Source: Antarcticimicrobium luteum (GTDB lineage: Bacteria > Pseudomonadota > Alphaproteobacteria > Rhodobacterales > Rhodobacteraceae). Taken from it: 64,000 nucleotides of DNA. Positions 44,162 through 53,777 of the stretch are shown piece by piece (within the stretch, counting starts at the first letter, position 1; the number at the start of each line of letters is the position of its first letter). The position numbers and the translations under genes are program-made. The stretch covers positions 80,612-144,611 of the forward strand of contig NZ_SMUV01000063.1 in assembly GCF_004358185.1 (NCBI RefSeq), given 5' to 3'. Below the pieces are notes generated by a model, which was given only the letters and a program-made list of their open reading frames with translations, was not told where the DNA came from and did not search any database.

Positions 44162-46324
44162 CTAGATCAGGCTCAGGCGCGGCGCGCCTGCGGTGATTTC
44201 CCCGATCCGGGCGGCCTCATGTCCGGCTGCGCGCAGCCGGGCGACCAGAACGCCCGCCTGATCCGCCGCCACGGCGGCGAGCAGCCCGCCGGCGGTCTGC
44301 GGATCGAACAGCAAATCGGTGCGCGGGTCTGCGGGCAGCTCCGGCGCCAGCGCCTTGTTGTCCGGGTAGAGGGTCGAACGGTGGCCGTCCCGCGACAGCG
44401 CCAGCGCGCCCGCCATCAGCGGCACCGCGCCCAGATCGAGCGAGGCGGCGACGCCGGAGGCCTCGCAGATGTTCAGCAGGTGACCGGCGAGGCCAAAGCC
44501 GGTGACATCGGTCATCGCATGCGCCCCGGCCAGCAGCCGCGCCGCGTCTCCCTGCGCCTGTGTCATCAGGCCATAGGCCGCCGCCACCCAGTCGCCGCGT
44601 GCCGCCCCCAGCATCTCGGCCGCCATCAGCACGCCCGAGCCGATCGGCTTGGTCACGATCACCGCATCGCCGGGGCGCGCGCCCGACAGCGTGATCGGGT
44701 CGCGGTCCAGCAGGCCGGTGAGGGTGAAACCGATGGTCAGTTCGTCGCCCATGGAGCTGTGGCCGCCGGCGATCGCGGCTCCTGCATCGTTCAGCACCTC
44801 TCCGGCGGCGCTCATGATCTCGGCCATGGTGCGGGCCTGCAGGCTGGGGGTCATGCGCGGCAGGATCAGTGTGGCGGTGGCGGCCTGGGGCTGCGCCCCC
44901 ATCGCCCAGATGTCGCCCAGCGCGTGGACGGCGGCGATCCGCGCCATCAGCACCGGGTCGGCGGTGACCGCGCGCAAATGGTCGGTGGTCATCACCTGCC
45001 GCACCTCGCCCATGGTCAGGAGCGCCGCGTCGTCGCCCGGCAGCGCGGTGATGTCGGGCCGCGTGACGGCGGGCAGGGTGGCAAGCGCCGCGCGCAGCGC
45101 CCCGCGCCCCAGCTTGGCGCCGCAGCCGCCGCAGAGCGGCTTGTCGCCGGGCATCTCCTCCAGCCCGGCGGCGCGGATGCGCGGTGGCGCGGGCGGCTGC
45201 ATCGCCGGCAACGCGCGGAACCTGTCCATGAACTTGCGGTCGATCCGGTCCTTCCAGAGCCAGATCAGCGGGCCGGAGAACGGCAGTCCGAACCGTTCGC
45301 CGAGGGCCGATTTGCCGCCCAGAGAGATCAGTTTCAGGTAATCTTTCTGTGGGCGATAGCGGCGCGGCGGCGGGTCGCCGGCCAGCGCGGCGCGCAGGTT
45401 GGCGAAAAGGATCGGTGCCTCGCGCACCGCATAGACCCCGGCCTTGGGGCGCGGGTCGAAGGACAGATGGGCGCAGTCGCCGGCGGCGAACAGGGCCGGA
45501 TCGCTGCTGCGCAGATGGGCGTCGACGGTGATGAAACCGTCATGAAGCGTCAGCCCGCTGTCGGCGATCCAGCGATAGGCGCGCGCGCCCGCGGCCCCGG
45601 TGGTGAACTCCGACGGGACGATGGTGCCATCGACCAGAACGACGCCCTCTGCAGCGACCTCGGCAACCGCCATGCCTTCGCGCAGGGCAATGCCCAGCCC
45701 CTCGGTGGCCGCGCGCACCCGCCGCGCCGCGCCGGGGCCGAGGGCGGAGAGGGCGCGGGCGCTGTCGATCAGGCTCAGCTCGGCGGGCCTGCCACGGGTG
45801 TGCAGGGCATGGGCCATTGCCATGATCAGCTCGGCGCCCGCGACGCCGCCGCCGATCACTGCGGCCCGCGCCGGGCCCTCGCCGGAAAGATACCCCTGCC
45901 AGCGCGCGGCAAAGGGGCCGAGCGGCTTGGCCGGGATGCCGTGCGCGGCAAAGCCGGGCAGGGCCGGCATGTCCGAGGTGATGCCGACATTGACCGAACA
46001 GATATCATAGGCGATCGGCGGGCGGCCGGGCACATGCACCAGCCGGGCCTCGGGGTCGATCCCCTCGCAGGCGCCCAGAACCACCCGCGCCCCGGCGAAT
46101 CGTGCCAGTTTCACCAGGTCGATATCCAGCGCGTCGCGGTCGTAGTGGCCGGCGACGAATCCGGGCAGCATGCCGGAATAGGGCGCGGTCGGACCGGGAT
46201 TGATCACCGTCACCCGGGTCCCGGGCAGCGGCCGCATTCCCCACATCCGCAAGAGCAGCGCGTGGCTGTGCCCGCCGCCCACCAGCACGAGATCACGGGT
46301 CAGGGGGGAACTTGGCTGATGCAA
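44162..46324 (-). CDS. selD: FAD/NAD(P)-dependent oxidoreductase fused to selenide, water dikinase
   Basis: A 720-aa fusion. Residues about 1-380 are a pyridine-nucleotide-disulfide (NDH-2-like) oxidoreductase with LVLVGGGHSHALLLRMWGM at 12-30 and a second GGGVAGAELIMAMAHAL. Residues about 395-720 are SelD: LCGGCGAKLGRG places C401 and K404 where the E. coli C17 and K20 lie, and GDDAALLTMG and SMGDELTIGF follow. SelD makes selenophosphate from selenide and ATP; the oxidoreductase part may deliver reduced selenium. A TTG start at 46324 has AAGGAG 8 bp upstream and no better ATG is in frame. The family fusion is known. Confidence 0.93.
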   Translation of the reverse strand: MHQPSSPLTRDLVLVGGGHSHALLLRMWGMRPLPGTRVTVINPGPTAPYSGMLPGFVAGHYDRDALDIDLVKLARFAGARVVLGACEGIDPEARLVHVPGRPPIAYDICSVNVGITSDMPALPGFAAHGIPAKPLGPFAARWQGYLSGEGPARAAVIGGGVAGAELIMAMAHALHTRGRPAELSLIDSARALSALGPGAARRVRAATEGLGIALREGMAVAEVAAEGVVLVDGTIVPSEFTTGAAGARAYRWIADSGLTLHDGFITVDAHLRSSDPALFAAGDCAHLSFDPRPKAGVYAVREAPILFANLRAALAGDPPPRRYRPQKDYLKLISLGGKSALGERFGLPFSGPLIWLWKDRIDRKFMDRFRALPAMQPPAPPRIRAAGLEEMPGDKPLCGGCGAKLGRGALRAALATLPAVTRPDITALPGDDAALLTMGEVRQVMTTDHLRAVTADPVLMARIAAVHALGDIWAMGAQPQAATATLILPRMTPSLQARTMAEIMSAAGEVLNDAGAAIAGGHSSMGDELTIGFTLTGLLDRDPITLSGARPGDAVIVTKPIGSGVLMAAEMLGAARGDWVAAAYGLMTQAQGDAARLLAGAHAMTDVTGFGLAGHLLNICEASGVAASLDLGAVPLMAGALALSRDGHRSTLYPDNKALAPELPADPRTDLLFDPQTAGGLLAAVAADQAGVLVARLRAAGHEAARIGEITAGAPRLSLI

Positions 46325-46347
46325 GGTGCGCTCCTTCAGGCCGCGGA

Positions 46348-46728
46348 TCAGCCGCGGCCGCTCCCGGGCTCTTCCGGCGGGACGTCATGGGTCGCCCATG
46401 TCTTGTCCTCTCCGGCCGGCGGCAGGGTATCGGGCGTCTCATGCCGGTGGATATGCGCCTTGGCAATGAAATTCGCCGTGATCGGCGCGGTCAGGAACAG
46501 GAACAGCGTGATCAGAAGCTCATGCCAGGACAGATGCCCCTCATGGGCATAGGCATGGACCATCGAGGCGATCAGCACGCCGCCCACGCCCAGCGTCGTC
46601 GCCTTGGTCGGCGCGTGCAGTCGCGACATCGGATCGTCGAGCTTGATCAGCCCGAACGAGCCGACCAGCCCGAAGATGCCGCCGACGACGAGGAAGACCG
46701 TGATCAGAAGATCGAAAACCTGCTCCAT
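46348..46728 (-). CDS. mrpG: Mrp antiporter subunit G
   Basis: A 126-aa membrane protein of the MrpG/MnhG/PhaG family with three hydrophobic segments. The conserved stretch GLIKLDDPMSRLHAPTKATTLGVGG is present. The last gene of the mrp operon, it is separated from mrpF by 9 bp and from the selD start by 23 bp. MrpG is needed for assembly of the antiporter. The Pro/Glu-rich tail after about residue 105 is variable. Confidence 0.92.
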   Translation of the reverse strand: MEQVFDLLITVFLVVGGIFGLVGSFGLIKLDDPMSRLHAPTKATTLGVGGVLIASMVHAYAHEGHLSWHELLITLFLFLTAPITANFIAKAHIHRHETPDTLPPAGEDKTWATHDVPPEEPGSGRG

Positions 46729-46737
46729 GAAGCGCCC

Positions 46738-47007
46738 CTATTCGATGATGTTGCCGCGCAGCATGAAGCGCGCATAGGCGACGGTCGAGACGAACCCCAG
46801 CATGGCAATGATCATCGCCGCCTCGAAAAAGATCTCGGTCCCGTTCGCCAGCCCGTAAAGGATCATCAACGCAATGGCGTTGATTACCATGGTGTCGAGC
46901 GCCAGCACCCTGTCGCCGACGCCCTCGGCGGTGGCGATTTTCCAAAGGTTCATCAGAAAGGCGAGGCCGAAACAGGTGGCAGCGAAATAGACGGCGTATT
47001 CGATCAT
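46738..47007 (-). CDS. mrpF: Mrp antiporter subunit F
   Basis: An 89-aa membrane protein of the MrpF/MnhF family with three hydrophobic segments; GVGDRVLALDTMVINAIALMIL is the diagnostic central region, with the invariant Asp pair. It overlaps mrpE by 4 bp. It is thought to form part of the peripheral core of the complex. Confidence 0.92.
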   Translation of the reverse strand: MIEYAVYFAATCFGLAFLMNLWKIATAEGVGDRVLALDTMVINAIALMILYGLANGTEIFFEAAMIIAMLGFVSTVAYARFMLRGNIIE

Positions 47008-47501
47008 TGGAAAATCTCCATCAGGCGGCGCTCATAGCGGTCCTTGATCTCGTCGCGCACGGCGTCCGGGTCCGGCGCGTCCAGGCAGTGGACCAGCAGG
47101 AAATGCCCCTCGGCCGAAAGATCGGCGCTGACCGTGCCGGGGGTCAGGGTGATGGTGCCGGCCAGCACGGTGATCGCCTCGGGGCTGCGCAGATCCATCG
47201 GAATGCAGATCCAGGCGGGGCTGCGCTCGGCGTTGCGCTTGAACAGGACGATCCGGGCGACGGCGATATTGGCCACGATGATGTCCCAGATCGCGATCGC
47301 GATGTATTCGGCGATCTTCAGCGGATGCCGCAGCTCGGGCCGGTCCGGCCAGTAGGGGCGCGTGAGAAAGGGGATCACGATGCCCAGCAGGAACCCGAAC
47401 AGCAACGAGTTCAGCGAATAGCTGTTGACCAGCAGCAGCCAGACCAGCGTCAGCAGGCCGGTCAGCAGCGGGTGCGGGAAGATCCGGGAAAACAGCCTCA
47501 T
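47004..47501 (-). CDS. mrpE: Mrp antiporter subunit E
   Basis: A 165-aa membrane protein of the MrpE/MnhE family. There are two or three hydrophobic segments in the first 80 residues (HPLLTGLLTLVWLLLVNSYSL and LLFGFLLGIVIPFL) and a soluble C-terminal domain with ITVLAGTITLTPGTVSADLS, the conserved family core. It overlaps mrpD and mrpF by 4 bp on both sides. Confidence 0.92.
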   Translation of the reverse strand: MRLFSRIFPHPLLTGLLTLVWLLLVNSYSLNSLLFGFLLGIVIPFLTRPYWPDRPELRHPLKIAEYIAIAIWDIIVANIAVARIVLFKRNAERSPAWICIPMDLRSPEAITVLAGTITLTPGTVSADLSAEGHFLLVHCLDAPDPDAVRDEIKDRYERRLMEIFQ

Positions 47502-49054
47502 GATCCGGGCCTTTTCAGAACGGTTTCGATATAGTCCGCCGGCGCAAAGAGCTGTGCGGCGGTCGCCTCGGTATAGCGCATCACCGGGCCGGCCAGAACG
47601 GTCAGCACCACCAGGGCCACCAGCAGGGCGAAGACCGGCACAAAGGCCAGCCCCGGCACCGGTTCGGGGGCCAGGTCGGGGGCCACCGGGGTGCCGTCGT
47701 CCTCGTCCGTCATCGCCTCGGGCGGCAGCACGCTGCGGTCATGCGATTTCCAGAACAGGATGCTGCCGGCACGGGCCATTCCGACGATGGTGATCAGCGA
47801 GGTTGTCAGGATCACCGCCCAGATGGTCCAGACCTGGGAGTTGGCGCGGGCGGCATCCATCACCAGCAGCTTGCCGACGAAACCCGACAGCGGCGGCATC
47901 CCGGCCATGGCAATGGCGCCGGCAAAGAACAGCGCCGCGATCAGACCGCTTTGCGGCATCGGCGGGGTGGGGGTCAGACGGCCGCCGCGCCGCTCCAGCA
48001 CCAGATCGGCCACCAGGAACAGCAAGGCCGCGGTGAGGGTGGAGTGGATGGTGTAATAGAGCGCCGCCGCCGCCGCCTGCGGTGTGAACAGCGAAATGGC
48101 GATCAGCAGCGTGCCCATCGAGGCGATCGCCGAAAACGCCACCAGCCGCCCCAGCTCGCGCGCGCCGAGGATGCCGATGGACCCGGCCGCCAGCGTCAGC
48201 AGCGCGGCGGGCAGCAGCCAGTCGCCGATCAGACCCTCGGTCACCGCCACATCCGGGCCGAACACCAGCGTGTACATTCGCAGGATCGCGTAGGCGCCCA
48301 CCTTGGTCATGATGGCAAAGAGCGCCGCCACCGGCATCGGCGCATTGGCATAGGAGGCCGGCAGCCAGAAATGCAGCGGCAGCACCGCCGCCTTGATCGC
48401 GAAGACCAGCAGCAGCAACACTGCGCCGACCCGCAACAGCGCGGTATCGTCCGCCGGCAGCTCGGCCACCCGCACCGCCAGATCGGCCATGTTCAGTGTG
48501 CCGGTCACCGAATAGAGCGTGCCGAGCGCGAACAGGAACAGGGTCGAGCCGAGCAGGTTGTAGACCACATATTGTACCCCCGCCCGCAGCCGGGTTGCAC
48601 CGCCGCCATGGATCATCAGCCCGTAGGAGGCGATCAGCAGAACCTCGAAAAAGACAAAGAGGTTGAAGGCGTCGCCGGTCAGAAAGGCCCCGAGGATGCC
48701 CATCAGCTGAAACTGGAACAGGGCATGGAAATGCCTCCCGCGGGTGTCCCAGCCCGACCCGATGGCGTAAAGCACCACCGCCAGCGCCAGCAGCGTGGTC
48801 AGCAGCACCATCATCGCCGACAGCCGGTCGAGCACCAGCACGATGCCGAAGGGCGCCGGCCAGTTGCCCAGCTCATAGACGGAAATCGTTCCGTCCATCG
48901 TCTGGGTCAGCAGCACCAGCGCGATCAGGTTCAGCGCCACCACCGAGGCGACCGAGAACACCCGTTGCAGGTCGCGGTGATAACGGATCACCATCAGGAT
49001 GAAGGGCGCGACCACCGCCGGCAGGACGATGGGGGCAATGATCCAGTGGCTCAT
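47498..49054 (-). CDS. mrpD: Mrp antiporter subunit D
   Basis: A 518-aa, 14-helix proton-channel protein homologous to NuoM/NuoN. Conserved charged residues lie in FAIKAAVLPLHFWLPASYANAPMPVAALFAIMTKVGAYAILRMY and in the YTIHSTLTAALLFLVAD region. It is part of the H+ pathway of the antiporter. The C-terminus is a long variable tail. It overlaps mrpC and mrpE by 4 bp each. Confidence 0.95.
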   Translation of the reverse strand: MSHWIIAPIVLPAVVAPFILMVIRYHRDLQRVFSVASVVALNLIALVLLTQTMDGTISVYELGNWPAPFGIVLVLDRLSAMMVLLTTLLALAVVLYAIGSGWDTRGRHFHALFQFQLMGILGAFLTGDAFNLFVFFEVLLIASYGLMIHGGGATRLRAGVQYVVYNLLGSTLFLFALGTLYSVTGTLNMADLAVRVAELPADDTALLRVGAVLLLLVFAIKAAVLPLHFWLPASYANAPMPVAALFAIMTKVGAYAILRMYTLVFGPDVAVTEGLIGDWLLPAALLTLAAGSIGILGARELGRLVAFSAIASMGTLLIAISLFTPQAAAAALYYTIHSTLTAALLFLVADLVLERRGGRLTPTPPMPQSGLIAALFFAGAIAMAGMPPLSGFVGKLLVMDAARANSQVWTIWAVILTTSLITIVGMARAGSILFWKSHDRSVLPPEAMTDEDDGTPVAPDLAPEPVPGLAFVPVFALLVALVVLTVLAGPVMRYTEATAAQLFAPADYIETVLKRPGS

Positions 49055-49395
49055 GCGTCGTCTCCCCCGTTGCCGGCCATGTCGATGTGGTCATCGCGCG
49101 CCGCCAGATAGGAACTGAGCGCGATCATCACCACCACGGCCGTCATCCCGAAGGAGATGACGATGGCGGTCAGCACCAGCGCCTGCGGCAGCGGATCGGT
49201 ATAGCTGGCGTCCGCGTATTTGCTCAGGATCGGCGGCTGGTTCAGGGCCAGCCGCCCGGTGGCGAACAGAAACAGGTTCACCGCGTAGGACAACAGCGAC
49301 AGTCCGATGATCACCGGAAAGGTGCGTTGCCGCAGGATCAGGTAGATGCCGCTGGCGGTCAGGATGCCGACCGCGCTGGCCAGAAGGATCTCCAT
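49051..49395 (-). CDS. mrpC: Mrp antiporter subunit C
   Basis: A 114-aa membrane protein homologous to NuoK, with three hydrophobic segments. PQALVLTAIVISFGMTAVVVMIAL is the diagnostic segment with the conserved TAIVI motif. The ATG at 49395 lies 4 bp after the mrpAB stop, and the frame open to 49605 is within the upstream gene. It overlaps mrpD by 4 bp. Confidence 0.94.
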   Translation of the reverse strand: MEILLASAVGILTASGIYLILRQRTFPVIIGLSLLSYAVNLFLFATGRLALNQPPILSKYADASYTDPLPQALVLTAIVISFGMTAVVVMIALSSYLAARDDHIDMAGNGGDDA

Positions 49396-49399
49396 CTGT

Positions 49400-52255
49400 T
49401 CAGTGCCCCTCGATTGTCTGGGTCGCGTCGTCGCGCTCGGGGTTGATGTCCATCGGGTGCTCGCTGGCGATCCCCGGTTGCCACGCATAGCGCGCCAGGC
49501 TCTGCAGCGCGAGCAGCACCGCCCCCAGCACCGCCAGGAATACGCCCAGATCGAACAGCGCGGCGGTCGCCAGCTCGAACTTCTCCAGATAGGGCGGGTG
49601 GACATAGCCGAAGGCGCTGGTCAGGAACGGCAGGCCGTTGAACCAGGCCCCCATGCCGGTGACGGCGGCCACCAGAACGCCGGTGCCGATGATGCCGTGA
49701 TAGGGCAGGCGCTGGCGGTCGGTGGCCCAGGAAAAGCCCGAGGCCATGTATTGCATCACCACCGCGATGGCGGCGATCAGCCCGGCGATAAAGCCGCCGC
49801 CGGGCATGTTGTGCCCGCGGAAAAAGATATAGGCCGCCACCATCAGCGCGATCGGCATCATCACGCGGGTCGCCACCACCATCATCAGCGGGTGAGAGTC
49901 GCCGGCCAGCGGGGACCATGGTTTGCGGTTCAGCAGGCGTGCGCGCACCCGGCTGCCCAGTACGGCCTCGGTGATGGCAAATATGATGATCGCGGCGATG
50001 CCCAGCACGATGATCTCGCCAAAGGTGTCAAAACCGCGGAAATCGACCAGGATCACGTTGACCACGTTGTTGCCGCCGCCGCCCTTGTAGGAATTGGCCA
50101 GGTGGTATTCCGAGATTGACGGCAGGACGAAATCGCGGGTCATCAGCGCATAAATCAGGCCGCCGACACCCAGGCCCGCCACCACCGAAATCGCCACGTC
50201 GCGGCTGCGGCGTCCCGGGCTGCTTTCGCGCGGGGTCTGTTGCGGCATGAAGTTCAGTGCGAGCAGCAGCAGGATGATCGTCACCACCTCGACGGAGATC
50301 TGTGTCAGCGCCAGATCGGGGGCCGAGAGATAGTTGAAGGTCATCGACACGATCAGCCCGGTGACCCCGATCAGCACCAGCGCCAGCAGCCGGTTGCGAT
50401 GGAAGGCGACGACGCTGAGGGTCGAGCCGACCAGGCAGATCCAGCCCAGCACCGGCATCGCGGTGACCGGCAGCGGCGCCCGGGTTTCCGGCCCCAGCGT
50501 GCCGGAGGCAAAGGCGTAATAGGCGATTGCCAGCGTGAAGACGAGGAAGATCGCCGAATAGCGGGCGAGCGAGCCGTTGTGCAGCCTGTCGCTGAAGCGC
50601 CGGCTGGTGCCGGTGGCGGCGCCGACGATGGCGTCAAAGATCGCCTTGGCCTCGGGCCGCGGCAGGTTGTTCCAGATCCCCAGTGCGGCGCGATGGCCCC
50701 CCAGCAGCAGCGCGCCGCCCAGCACCGCCGCGACCGACATGTAGAGCGCCGGCGTCAGCCCGTGCCACAGCGCCGGGTGGAAATACACATCCGCGCCGGT
50801 CACCGCGTTGGCGGCCGCCGTCACGATGGGGGTGGCGATGACATTGGGAAACAGCCCGATCAGCACCACCAGCACCACCAGCACCGCCGGCGGCAGCCAC
50901 AGACCGGCGCCGGGGTCATGCGGCAGGGTGGGATAGTCGTGCCGCCTGGGGCCAAGGAAGACATGCGCGATATAGCGCAGCGAATAGGCCACCGAGAACA
51001 ACGCCCCGAACACCGCCAGCGCCGGCACCAGCCAGGGTGTGCCGGCCCAGATTGCATGGGTGGCCTCCTCCAGCATCATCTCCTTCGACAGGAAGCCGTT
51101 GAAGGGCGGGATGCCGGCCATCGACAGCGCGGCAACCCCGGCCAGGGTGAAGGTCAGCGGCATCAGGTGGCGCAGGCCCCCCAACTGCTTGATGTCGCGG
51201 GTATGGGCGGCGTGATCGACGATGCCCGCGTTCATGAACAGCGCGGCCTTGAAGGTGGCGTGGTTGACGATGTGGAACACCGCCGCCACCGCCGCGGCCT
51301 TGGTCCCGAAGCCCAGCAGCATGGTGATCAGACCCAGGTGGCTGACGGTGGAAAACGCCAGCAGCGCCTTAAGATCGTCCTTGAAAAGCGCGATCACCGC
51401 GCCCAGCACCATGGTCACCAGCCCGGTGGTGGCAACAAGGTAGAACCACAACTCGGTGCCCGACAGCACCGGCCACATCCGCGCCATCAGGAACAGGCCC
51501 GCCTTTACCATCGTGGCCGAGTGCAGATAGGCCGAGACCGGGGTCGGCGCCGCCATCGCGTGGGGCAGCCAGAAATGGAACGGGAACTGCGCCGATTTGG
51601 TGAAGGCGCCGATCAGGATCAGGATCAGCGCCGGCGCATAAAGCGGCGAGGCCTGGATCAGATCCTTGTTCTGCAGGATCACGCTGAGGTCATAACTGCC
51701 GACGATATGGCCCAGGATCAGCATGCCCCCGATCATCGCCAGCCCGCCCGATCCGGTGACGGCCAGTGCCATGCGCGCGCCCTGGCGCCCCTCGGGCAGG
51801 TGTTTCCAATAGCCGATCAGCAGGAAGGAGGACAGCGAGGTCAGCTCCCAGAACACCAGCAAAAGCAGGATGTTGTCGGACAGAACGATACCCACCATGG
51901 CGCCCTGGAACAGCAGAAGATAGCTGTAGAACTGCCCCATCGGATCCTCGCGGCTGAGGTAGAACCGCGCATAGGCGATGATCAGCAGGCCGATGCCCAG
52001 GATCAGTCCGGCGAACAGCAGCCCCAGTCCGTCGAGGTGAAAATTGGCATTCAGCCCCAGATCCGGCAGCCAGTCGAGCCGCGCCGAGACGGTCTCACCG
52101 CGCAGGACGGCGGGGGCGTGCAGCACGAGGCCGATCAGCGCCAACAGGGTGACGGCGCCGGTCGAGGCGGCGGCGGCATTGCGCCCGGCACGGATCAGCA
52201 GGGCGGGAAACACGGCGCCGAGAAAGGGCAGGGCCGCGATCAGGAACAGGGACAA
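49400..52255 (-). CDS. mrpA: Mrp antiporter subunits A and B fused
   Basis: A 951-aa membrane protein, the largest Mrp subunit, homologous to NuoL. It has about 14 helices of the antiporter core (EEDP-like DPMGQFYSYLLLFQGAMVGIV and FPFHFWLPHAMAAPTPVSAYLHSATMVKAG) and then a C-terminal region (from about 620) that carries the MrpA_C and MrpB-like segments (YLSAPDLALTQISVEVVTIILLLLALNF and later IFFRGHNMPGGGFIAGLIAA). With subunits C to G this is a complete Na+/H+ antiporter for salt and pH tolerance. The likely start is a TTG at 52255 with GGAG about 9 bp before it; no good ATG is nearby. The fused AB form is common in alphaproteobacteria. Confidence 0.93.
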   Translation of the reverse strand: MSLFLIAALPFLGAVFPALLIRAGRNAAAASTGAVTLLALIGLVLHAPAVLRGETVSARLDWLPDLGLNANFHLDGLGLLFAGLILGIGLLIIAYARFYLSREDPMGQFYSYLLLFQGAMVGIVLSDNILLLLVFWELTSLSSFLLIGYWKHLPEGRQGARMALAVTGSGGLAMIGGMLILGHIVGSYDLSVILQNKDLIQASPLYAPALILILIGAFTKSAQFPFHFWLPHAMAAPTPVSAYLHSATMVKAGLFLMARMWPVLSGTELWFYLVATTGLVTMVLGAVIALFKDDLKALLAFSTVSHLGLITMLLGFGTKAAAVAAVFHIVNHATFKAALFMNAGIVDHAAHTRDIKQLGGLRHLMPLTFTLAGVAALSMAGIPPFNGFLSKEMMLEEATHAIWAGTPWLVPALAVFGALFSVAYSLRYIAHVFLGPRRHDYPTLPHDPGAGLWLPPAVLVVLVVLIGLFPNVIATPIVTAAANAVTGADVYFHPALWHGLTPALYMSVAAVLGGALLLGGHRAALGIWNNLPRPEAKAIFDAIVGAATGTSRRFSDRLHNGSLARYSAIFLVFTLAIAYYAFASGTLGPETRAPLPVTAMPVLGWICLVGSTLSVVAFHRNRLLALVLIGVTGLIVSMTFNYLSAPDLALTQISVEVVTIILLLLALNFMPQQTPRESSPGRRSRDVAISVVAGLGVGGLIYALMTRDFVLPSISEYHLANSYKGGGGNNVVNVILVDFRGFDTFGEIIVLGIAAIIIFAITEAVLGSRVRARLLNRKPWSPLAGDSHPLMMVVATRVMMPIALMVAAYIFFRGHNMPGGGFIAGLIAAIAVVMQYMASGFSWATDRQRLPYHGIIGTGVLVAAVTGMGAWFNGLPFLTSAFGYVHPPYLEKFELATAALFDLGVFLAVLGAVLLALQSLARYAWQPGIASEHPMDINPERDDATQTIEGH

Positions 52256-52415
52256 CGGCAGTCTCCAGCTGTAACGGGCGAATTACGGTTTCATCTTGCC
52301 TACGGAAATTTGGGTCGCTGTCCACCCCCGGCAAGGTCAGGAATGCACAGTTTCGGCCGCGAACTGGGGAATTTCCGAAAATCCGCAGTTTCTGCGGTCT
52401 CCGCGGCCTCTGCGG

Positions 52416-53615
52416 TCAACCGGCAGGCATGGCGGGTCGATCCGGCCGGCGGGTTCCCAGGAACGCGTGCATCCGTCCCAGCGCGCGGCGGATATTCTCC
52501 TCGCTGTTGGCGTAAGAGATGCGGATGAACCCCTCGCCCAGGGTGCCGAAGTCCGGCCCGCCGATGGTGGCGACGCCGCTGTCCTCCAGCAGGGCGGCGG
52601 CCAGCGGTTTCGATTTCCAGCCGGTGGCGGCGATATTGGGAAAGGCATAGAACGCGCCCTTGGGCACCGCGCAGGTGACCCCAGGCATCGCGGTGAGCAG
52701 CTCGACCACCACGCGGCGGCGGGCATCGAACGCGGCGACCATCTCGGCCACAGCGTTTTGCGGGCCGGTCAGCGCCGCCAGCGCGGCATATTGCGCCGGT
52801 GTATTGACGCAGGACCAGGCGTTGACCGCCAGCTTGCGCGCCTTGTCAAAGAGCGTTTCGGGCCAGACCGAATAGCCCAGCCGCCAGCCGGTCATCGCAT
52901 AGGTCTTGGACCAGCCGTTCAGAAGGATCAGCCGGTCGCGGATCTCCGGGTAATCCAGCAGGGTGACATGGGCCTCGCCGTCATAGAGGATCTGGTCGTA
53001 GATCTCGTCCGAAAGCACCGCCACCTCCGGATGCTCGGCGAGCCCTGCGACCAGCGTGTCGATCTCCGCCTTCGGGGTGACACCGCCGCAGGGGTTGGCC
53101 GGGGAGTTCAGGATCAGCAGCCGCGTGCGCGGGGTGATCAGCGACAGGGTTTCCCCGGCGGAGATGGCGAAACCGTTTTCCTCGCGCACCGGCACCGGCA
53201 CCGGGGTGGCGCCGGTGAATTCGATCATCGAGCGGTAGATCGGGAAACCGGGGTCGGGATAGAGGATCTCGGCACCGGGCTCGCCGAACATCAGGATGGC
53301 GGCGAACATGGTGACCTTGCCGCCGGGCACGATCATCACGTTGTCCGGGTTCACCTCAGCGCCGAAGCGGCGGTGAAGGTCGGCGGCGACCGCCGCGCGC
53401 AGCGGCGCGATGCCCTCGGCGGCGGTATAGCCGTGCCGGCCGTCGCGCATCGCCTTCACCGCGGCCTCGACGATATGCGGCGGCGTTGGGAAATCGGGCT
53501 GGCCGATGCCGAGGTTGATCACATCCATGCCCTGTTCGGCCAGCGCGGTCGCGCGGGCGAGCACGGCGAATGCGTTCTCCTCGCCGATTCGGTCGAAATT
53601 TGCGACAGTCTTCAT
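52416..53615 (-). CDS. Class I/II PLP-dependent aminotransferase
   Basis: A 399-aa fold-type I aminotransferase. Landmarks are the substrate loop INLGIGQPDFPTPPHIVEAA, the N in ILNSPANPCGG, the Asp and Tyr in LSDEIYDQILY, and the PLP lysine in LNGWSKTYAMTGWRLGY. The wording resembles aspartate/aromatic aminotransferases of the AspC-AlaT-like group. The ATG at 53615 is standard. It stands alone, 162 bp from the MoaD gene on the same strand, so a functional link to the molybdenum hydroxylase is possible but not shown. Confidence 0.9.
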   Translation of the reverse strand: MKTVANFDRIGEENAFAVLARATALAEQGMDVINLGIGQPDFPTPPHIVEAAVKAMRDGRHGYTAAEGIAPLRAAVAADLHRRFGAEVNPDNVMIVPGGKVTMFAAILMFGEPGAEILYPDPGFPIYRSMIEFTGATPVPVPVREENGFAISAGETLSLITPRTRLLILNSPANPCGGVTPKAEIDTLVAGLAEHPEVAVLSDEIYDQILYDGEAHVTLLDYPEIRDRLILLNGWSKTYAMTGWRLGYSVWPETLFDKARKLAVNAWSCVNTPAQYAALAALTGPQNAVAEMVAAFDARRRVVVELLTAMPGVTCAVPKGAFYAFPNIAATGWKSKPLAAALLEDSGVATIGGPDFGTLGEGFIRISYANSEENIRRALGRMHAFLGTRRPDRPAMPAG

Positions 53616-53777
53616 GATGCGCCTCCTCCCCGGTCGTTCTGTTGTTTCTTTTTGCGGGATCGAGAGGGAAACCTCAATCGGATGTCCCGTCCGGCGTTCA
53701 CGCCGGGCTGCGCCAGCCTGCCCCAGGCAGGCGCGGCCCCCGGTTCATTTCTTGTTCCGGAGGGACAGAGGGCTTTT

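Noticed and set aside
50240..52528. Long plus-strand open frame of 762 codons
   Set aside because: It is antisense to the fused MrpA/MrpB gene; its His/Gln/Arg-rich content is a compositional shadow.
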